8,133 nucleotides of DNA from Ruminococcus sp. Its GTDB lineage: Bacteria; Bacillota; Clostridia; Oscillospirales; Acutalibacteraceae. Each line of letters begins with the position of its first letter. Positions within the stretch are counted from its first letter, which is position 1. Shown here one piece after another: positions 4,309-8,133 of this stretch. The translations under genes were made by a program, and so were the position numbers. The notes below the pieces were generated by a model. That model did no database searches and had not been told where the DNA came from. It saw nothing but the letters and a program-made list of their open reading frames with translations. The stretch lies in assembly GCA_017502425.1 (NCBI GenBank), contig JAFVVB010000100.1:1-8133 (forward strand). Direction: 5' to 3'.

Positions 4309-6018
4309 CTAAAAGCTGCTTACGGTTTTGCCTTTGATTAAATCCTGCACGCTCTTTGAGAACTTGGTGCAGTAGCTCTTATATACAAGGCATAATGTTT
4401 CGCCGTTTAAGTCTGCGACGTACTTAGTATTACCTGTTGAGTAAACTTCGATAACATCAGTAGGTCTTGAAGTAGAGTATGACAGCTCGATAGTGAGCAC
4501 TTTACCGCCCTTTGCTGAGCCTTCGGCTTTGCCTGCGTTTTTCATATTACAGATATTCTGGTAGAAAACCTGGAAGTTATCTGAATCAAGACGCTTGTCT
4601 TTATATGTGCAGGTAGTAGTCTGGACATCTTCTGTCTCACCGTCAGTATTAGTAACAGTTTCGGTAGCATTTACAACATCAAAAGCATATGAACCGCTAC
4701 TGTCTTTTACTACGATTTTAGTAAGAGAGTTGAAGTTAGGGTCAATCACCACATCAGGAGTGAGCTTATCAACGCTGGTTGAAATCCACGGAACTGATGC
4801 GACACCGATTTTGTAAATAATGTTGCTGTCACCAATAATGTAAACGCTGTCGTTTTTAGGAGCTGAGGTTTTCAGATTAACGGAAGTATCAGGGTAAACA
4901 GCACTAAGAACCGCATATGGATTTTTCAATCCGTATTCTGAAAGCTGAGCATCGCTTGGGTTTACGCACACAGCCTCCTCAGCAAACAGACCTCTGATAC
5001 CGCCTGTGAAATTAGCAGATTCGACTTCGCTGATAAACATCTTCTTAGGTGAAATCATAACGTATGTTGAGTCGATAGCCTCGTCATCGTTAGGTCGAAG
5101 TTCGATAGTATCTTTAAAGTTAGTACCGCTGAGTTTCAGCGACTGAAATTCGTTATTATCGGTAGTGCTTGCTGCTGTGTTGATATTGAGGTCAACTAAA
5201 TCAAGCACAGAGTATAAAAAGCTGTCAGCAGCTTCGTTTTCTATAACAAATACAGATTCGCAGTCACCAAACTTAATATATGTACCTTCACCGTTAGGGG
5301 CTTCACCACCTACAATGATAGTGGAAGTTGTTTTATCAGTGAAAAGGGTTTTTACGGTAGCTCTTGGCTTTTCAAAACCGAAGTCTTTACTTTTCTCTCC
5401 TGATACGTCGGCAACACTACTGAAGTTAATCGCGGCAACGTCATCAGCGATAGCATCAGCAACACCCGCCTGAAGAGTCATATCCTCATATCCCACTAAT
5501 GTATATTTAGTAGCATCGGTTTTCTCCTCACCTGTTTCCTTATCCTTAGTGGTAGGAGTATGGGCTATAACAGTGAACGAACCTGACTCGTTTTCAACGT
5601 CAATCTGCTTAATCTGAGATGGTGTGTACTCAATAAGAGTGCCGTAGCTGTTGTTCTCGAGTTCACCCTTTTTATTCAAATTGAGATTTATCTGGTGCTC
5701 TCCTGCCTCATCAACAGTAGCAGAAGCGTCAGCACCGTAATCAATCTCGGTTTTTTCTTCTTTAACAGGCACAGTCTTTAAAAGTATAACGATACCGATA
5801 ATTACTACAACCACTACACATCCGATAATTACCCATAACAGGTTTTTGGATATTTTCCTAGGTTTTGAGGTTTTCTCCTTATCAGTTACGTCACAAGTGT
5901 CACGCTCTAAAAATGATTTCATCGCTTCCTCTACGTCAGCGTTATCATTTATATCCTCAATAACTTCGGTAGTATCAACACCGGTTTCGTTTAATTTATC
6001 TTTTTTATTTTCAGCCAT
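4309..6018 (-). CDS. DUF4340 domain protein of Gld-type ABC operon
   Basis: This 569-residue membrane-anchored protein has an acidic, probably cytoplasmic N-terminal tail (1-52), a basic patch KPRKISK (52-58), one membrane helix (59-80) and a large domain that is probably extracytoplasmic (about 90-569). The large part has DUF4340 character and contains two similar units, each with the signature [D/E][F/Y]G[F/L]..P.A: DFGFEKPRATV (212-222), followed by a VGGEAP..GTYIKF..V.VI stretch (236-259), and EYGLKNPYAVL (361-371), followed by DSVYIIGDSNIIYKI (390-404). DUF4340 genes commonly follow gldG-like genes; the biochemical role is unknown, possibly an accessory or substrate-handling subunit. AGGAGG (6032-6027) lies 8 nt before the ATG, which overlaps the gldG stop by 1 nt (TAATG), so coupling is likely. 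No intrinsic terminator follows the TAG. Confidence 0.88.
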   Translation of the reverse strand: MAENKKDKLNETGVDTTEVIEDINDNADVEEAMKSFLERDTCDVTDKEKTSKPRKISKNLLWVIIGCVVVVVIIGIVILLKTVPVKEEKTEIDYGADASATVDEAGEHQINLNLNKKGELENNSYGTLIEYTPSQIKQIDVENESGSFTVIAHTPTTKDKETGEEKTDATKYTLVGYEDMTLQAGVADAIADDVAAINFSSVADVSGEKSKDFGFEKPRATVKTLFTDKTTSTIIVGGEAPNGEGTYIKFGDCESVFVIENEAADSFLYSVLDLVDLNINTAASTTDNNEFQSLKLSGTNFKDTIELRPNDDEAIDSTYVMISPKKMFISEVESANFTGGIRGLFAEEAVCVNPSDAQLSEYGLKNPYAVLSAVYPDTSVNLKTSAPKNDSVYIIGDSNIIYKIGVASVPWISTSVDKLTPDVVIDPNFNSLTKIVVKDSSGSYAFDVVNATETVTNTDGETEDVQTTTCTYKDKRLDSDNFQVFYQNICNMKNAGKAEGSAKGGKVLTIELSYSTSRPTDVIEVYSTGNTKYVADLNGETLCLVYKSYCTKFSKSVQDLIKGKTVSSF

Positions 6019-7535
6019 TATTTATGCCTCCTGCGAATAAGCACGATGATACCGATAACTAATACCATAAGAGGAACCAGATATCTGAACACTACACCCA
6101 GTGCAATAGATGTACCGGTAGAAGTGATTCCGAGTTCTTCTGATTCGAGTGTTTTTCCCTCTACTGTGATAGTAGCATCATCACGCTCAGCGATAGTGTT
6201 AAAGAGGTTGATAACATATTCAGCGTTATTGAAAGTAGAAACACCAAGTGCTGATGCTCCTAACGAGTCGTATGAACCAAATACGATTACGTTAGAACTC
6301 TTTGTTTCGTCTTCGTTACCCTTAGTACTGATAGCAGCACCGATGAGTTTTTTAGGCTCTTCTTCGTTATAGTCCCAGTTTTCGTCAGCTGTGAGTGGCA
6401 TTTCAACCGCAGCTTCTGACGATGAAAGCAGACTTACTGCTGCGCTGTCAATAAGTTCAATCGGCATACAGTACATCATAACCACAGGAATGGATGTGTC
6501 TTTAAGTCCGTTTGAAAAGTCAGTATTATCGTAGTTAACGATAGTGAAAAGGTTAGGATACGGAGTATTTGTCATATACTGAGTATCGGTCTCGAAAAGA
6601 TAGCTTCTCTTGACTTCCATTCCCCAGTCTTCAAGCAGAGAATCGATGTATGGTGTGCTTTCTGGTGCTTTATCGTTAGGAACATAAAGCAGTGTACGAC
6701 CGTAGTTGCCGTCGTTGTGTAACCAATCAACTAAAGTGTTATATGTATCCTCGTCGATGTCCTTAGCAGGAGCGAAAAGGATAACAAACTGAGATTTCTC
6801 GGAAATTTTACCGTTTAAAAGTGATATGGTTTCAACATCATATGCGTTGTTTGATAAAAGTGATGTCAAAGCGTCGCACTCAATCTCACCGTGACCGCCA
6901 AGTACGGTAACACCGATTTTTTCTTCAGTAGTAACTCGTAACATAGCTGTGAGTACAGCCTGCTCTACGTTCTGACCGCTTACTACCTCTTCGCCGTATG
7001 AGAGCATTTCTTCGTCATATGTGAATATGTCTTCATTCGCTATTCCGAGGTACTCATCACCGTGTTCAACCACCAAAAGATATGACTGATTCTGCCAGTC
7101 AAGGTCAGGATATGAAGTGGTAAAAGTAGGGTTTTTAGTAAGATTTACGTATTTAAGCTTGATGTTCTTTGAGTTTTTCTCAAACTCTCCTAAAAGCTTA
7201 TTAACCTGAACATAGTATTCGCCCTGTGCTTCTAAGCTCTGCTCTTCTGCAAGTACGTAAATAGTGACGTCTTTTTTAAATTTTGCTAAATGGTCAAGTG
7301 AATCGTCGGTGAGCTTATACGCATCGTTAGAAGTAAGGTCAACGGATAAAGAGTCAAATCTATCACCAAGTAAGCCTACTACGATGTTAACACCGATAAC
7401 GATAGCGATAAAAATCGCAGTGATAGCGATAGCTAAAGAACCGCGTTTAGCGTTTCTGGACTTCAGAAAAGCCACGAGTTTACTAGGCTTTTTCTCTTTT
7501 GGAGCCTTAGGCTGGTTATTTTTATTTTCTTTCAT
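6018..7535 (-). CDS. GldG-like ABC transporter auxiliary protein
   Basis: This 505-residue protein resembles the GldG / ABC-type uncharacterised transport family (PF09822). It has a Lys-rich cytoplasmic N-terminus (1-32), a first membrane helix (33-56), a large domain probably outside the membrane, and a C-terminal membrane helix (about 478-500) ending in RRRHK. Family features seen: SVDLTSNDAYKLTDDS (64-79) after the first helix, then NVEQAVLTAMLRVT (189-202), then VTVLGGHGE (209-217), the conserved GHGE motif, followed by an alternating strand/helix pattern with FVILFAPAKDID (250-261). In Bacteroidetes GldG works with GldA and GldF in gliding; in non-gliding Firmicutes the substrate is unknown. 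AAGGAGGT (7549-7542) overlaps the permease stop and lies 6 nt before the ATG. The AGG AGG codons of the C-terminal arginines double as the ribosome binding site of the next gene. Confidence 0.9.
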   Translation of the reverse strand: MKENKNNQPKAPKEKKPSKLVAFLKSRNAKRGSLAIAITAIFIAIVIGVNIVVGLLGDRFDSLSVDLTSNDAYKLTDDSLDHLAKFKKDVTIYVLAEEQSLEAQGEYYVQVNKLLGEFEKNSKNIKLKYVNLTKNPTFTTSYPDLDWQNQSYLLVVEHGDEYLGIANEDIFTYDEEMLSYGEEVVSGQNVEQAVLTAMLRVTTEEKIGVTVLGGHGEIECDALTSLLSNNAYDVETISLLNGKISEKSQFVILFAPAKDIDEDTYNTLVDWLHNDGNYGRTLLYVPNDKAPESTPYIDSLLEDWGMEVKRSYLFETDTQYMTNTPYPNLFTIVNYDNTDFSNGLKDTSIPVVMMYCMPIELIDSAAVSLLSSSEAAVEMPLTADENWDYNEEEPKKLIGAAISTKGNEDETKSSNVIVFGSYDSLGASALGVSTFNNAEYVINLFNTIAERDDATITVEGKTLESEELGITSTGTSIALGVVFRYLVPLMVLVIGIIVLIRRRHK

Positions 7536-7547
7536 TTTTATACCTCC

Positions 7548-8133
7548 TTAGCTCCAGCGTTTTTTCTCAAACAATCTGATTGTAAGGAAAAGGAAAATAG
7601 CAATAACGCTTACAAAGAACACGATGTTTGAGATATCAAGTATACCGTATGTAAAGTTAGTGAAATTAACGTTGAAAGAAATTGAATTGATTAAACTCTG
7701 CACAAACTGCACTTGACTGATGCTTGCAAGTGAATCAAGCATGTAGATAATCATGCCGACACCAATGCTTAAAATAGCAGAAACAACCTGACTTTCAGTT
7801 GTAGCAGAAATAAAAATATCGATAGCAATCCATGAACCACCTAAAAGAAGCATACCAAAAATAGTACAAAGCACAATAGCCCAGTTAGGTGAAGTGAAAA
7901 AGCTGATAACAAGTGCATATACTAAAAAGATAGCTACACAGCATGCGTAAAGTATAAATGCACCTAAAAATTTACCCATAACTATCTCAAAAAGGCTCAC
8001 AGGAGCAGTGAGCAACGCCTGGTCGGTTTTCTGGCGCTTTTCTTCAGAAAAAGATTTCATAGTAATGATAGGCACTAAAAACAGTGTAATCATGAACATA
8101 TTAGAGAAAACCGGTGTCAGGCTGGATGAGCCG
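7548..8133 (-). CDS. ABC-2 type permease (GldF-like), 5' end outside window
   Basis: The frame is open from the window edge to the TAA at 7550-7548 and gives about 194 C-terminal residues; the N-terminus (first membrane helix and loop) is outside the window. The internal Met at 8099 is not taken as the start because the frame continues upstream with GSSSLTPVFSN and no ribosome binding site is seen there. The sequence FLVPIITMKSFSEEKR, then TDQALLTAPVSLFEIVMGKF, is the conserved cytoplasmic segment of GldF/ABC-2 permeases ('P.lTM..f.EE...gt...LLT.Pv....iV.GK'). About five further hydrophobic helices follow, ending in a basic tail EKKRWS. It should form the transmembrane path of an exporter powered by an ATPase encoded upstream. 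The stop is 12 nt from the gldG-like start, in the same operon. Confidence 0.9.
   Translation of the reverse strand, partial: GSSSLTPVFSNMFMITLFLVPIITMKSFSEEKRQKTDQALLTAPVSLFEIVMGKFLGAFILYACCVAIFLVYALVISFFTSPNWAIVLCTIFGMLLLGGSWIAIDIFISATTESQVVSAILSIGVGMIIYMLDSLASISQVQFVQSLINSISFNVNFTNFTYGILDISNIVFFVSVIAIFLFLTIRLFEKKRWS

Noticed and set aside
5165..5473. 102-aa plus-strand frame and similar ones at 4595-4816, 5846-6040, 6046-6372 and 7264-7551
   Set aside because: All are antisense to the DUF4340 and GldG-like genes, Ser/Thr/Val-rich shadows without ribosome binding sites.

Overview
The window looks like chromosomal DNA of a low-to-medium G+C Gram-positive bacterium, most likely a Clostridia/Oscillospirales (Ruminococcus-like) gut anaerobe. 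The evidence is a Firmicutes-type EF-Tu, strong AGGAGG ribosome binding sites, a DUF1292 protein, two small lipoproteins, a QueT-family ECF S-component and a GldG/DUF4340 ABC operon of the kind found in that group. The genus is inference; no rRNA or marker search was possible.

Left half, plus strand (1-3176): the 3' end of tuf (EF-Tu) is followed by a 3'-UTR hairpin and a strong intrinsic terminator. Next come a lipoprotein with its own promoter and terminator, a 300-aa acidic, probably cytoplasmic protein with TPR-like repeats and its own promoter, a DUF1292 protein, and a second small lipoprotein that overlaps the DUF1292 gene by 20 nt. A bidirectional terminator at 3183-3214 separates this block from the convergent minus-strand genes.

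Middle (3213-4308): queT, a vitamin-type transporter S-component for queuosine precursors, lies on the minus strand behind a well-formed extended -10 promoter. Its predicted transcript starts at the first base of a small pseudoknot-like leader resembling the preQ1-I riboswitch. Upstream of queT is about 460 bp without a convincing gene. It holds two direct copies of a 29-nt hairpin module, a third perfect hairpin, and a long 139-nt near-palindromic hairpin with a symmetric 15 x 15 nt central bubble. This has the look of an interspersed repeat and/or a structured RNA.

Right half, minus strand (4309-8133): the distal part of an ABC transporter operon, permease (5' end outside the window) -> GldG-like protein -> DUF4340 protein. 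The genes are 12 nt apart and then 1 nt overlapping, so they are probably translated in step. The permease would form the membrane channel. The GldG-like and DUF4340 proteins are membrane-anchored with large domains that are probably extracytoplasmic. The ATPase gene is expected upstream, outside the window. The substrate is unknown.

The most noteworthy items are the queT leader and the structured intergenic element at 3910-4302.
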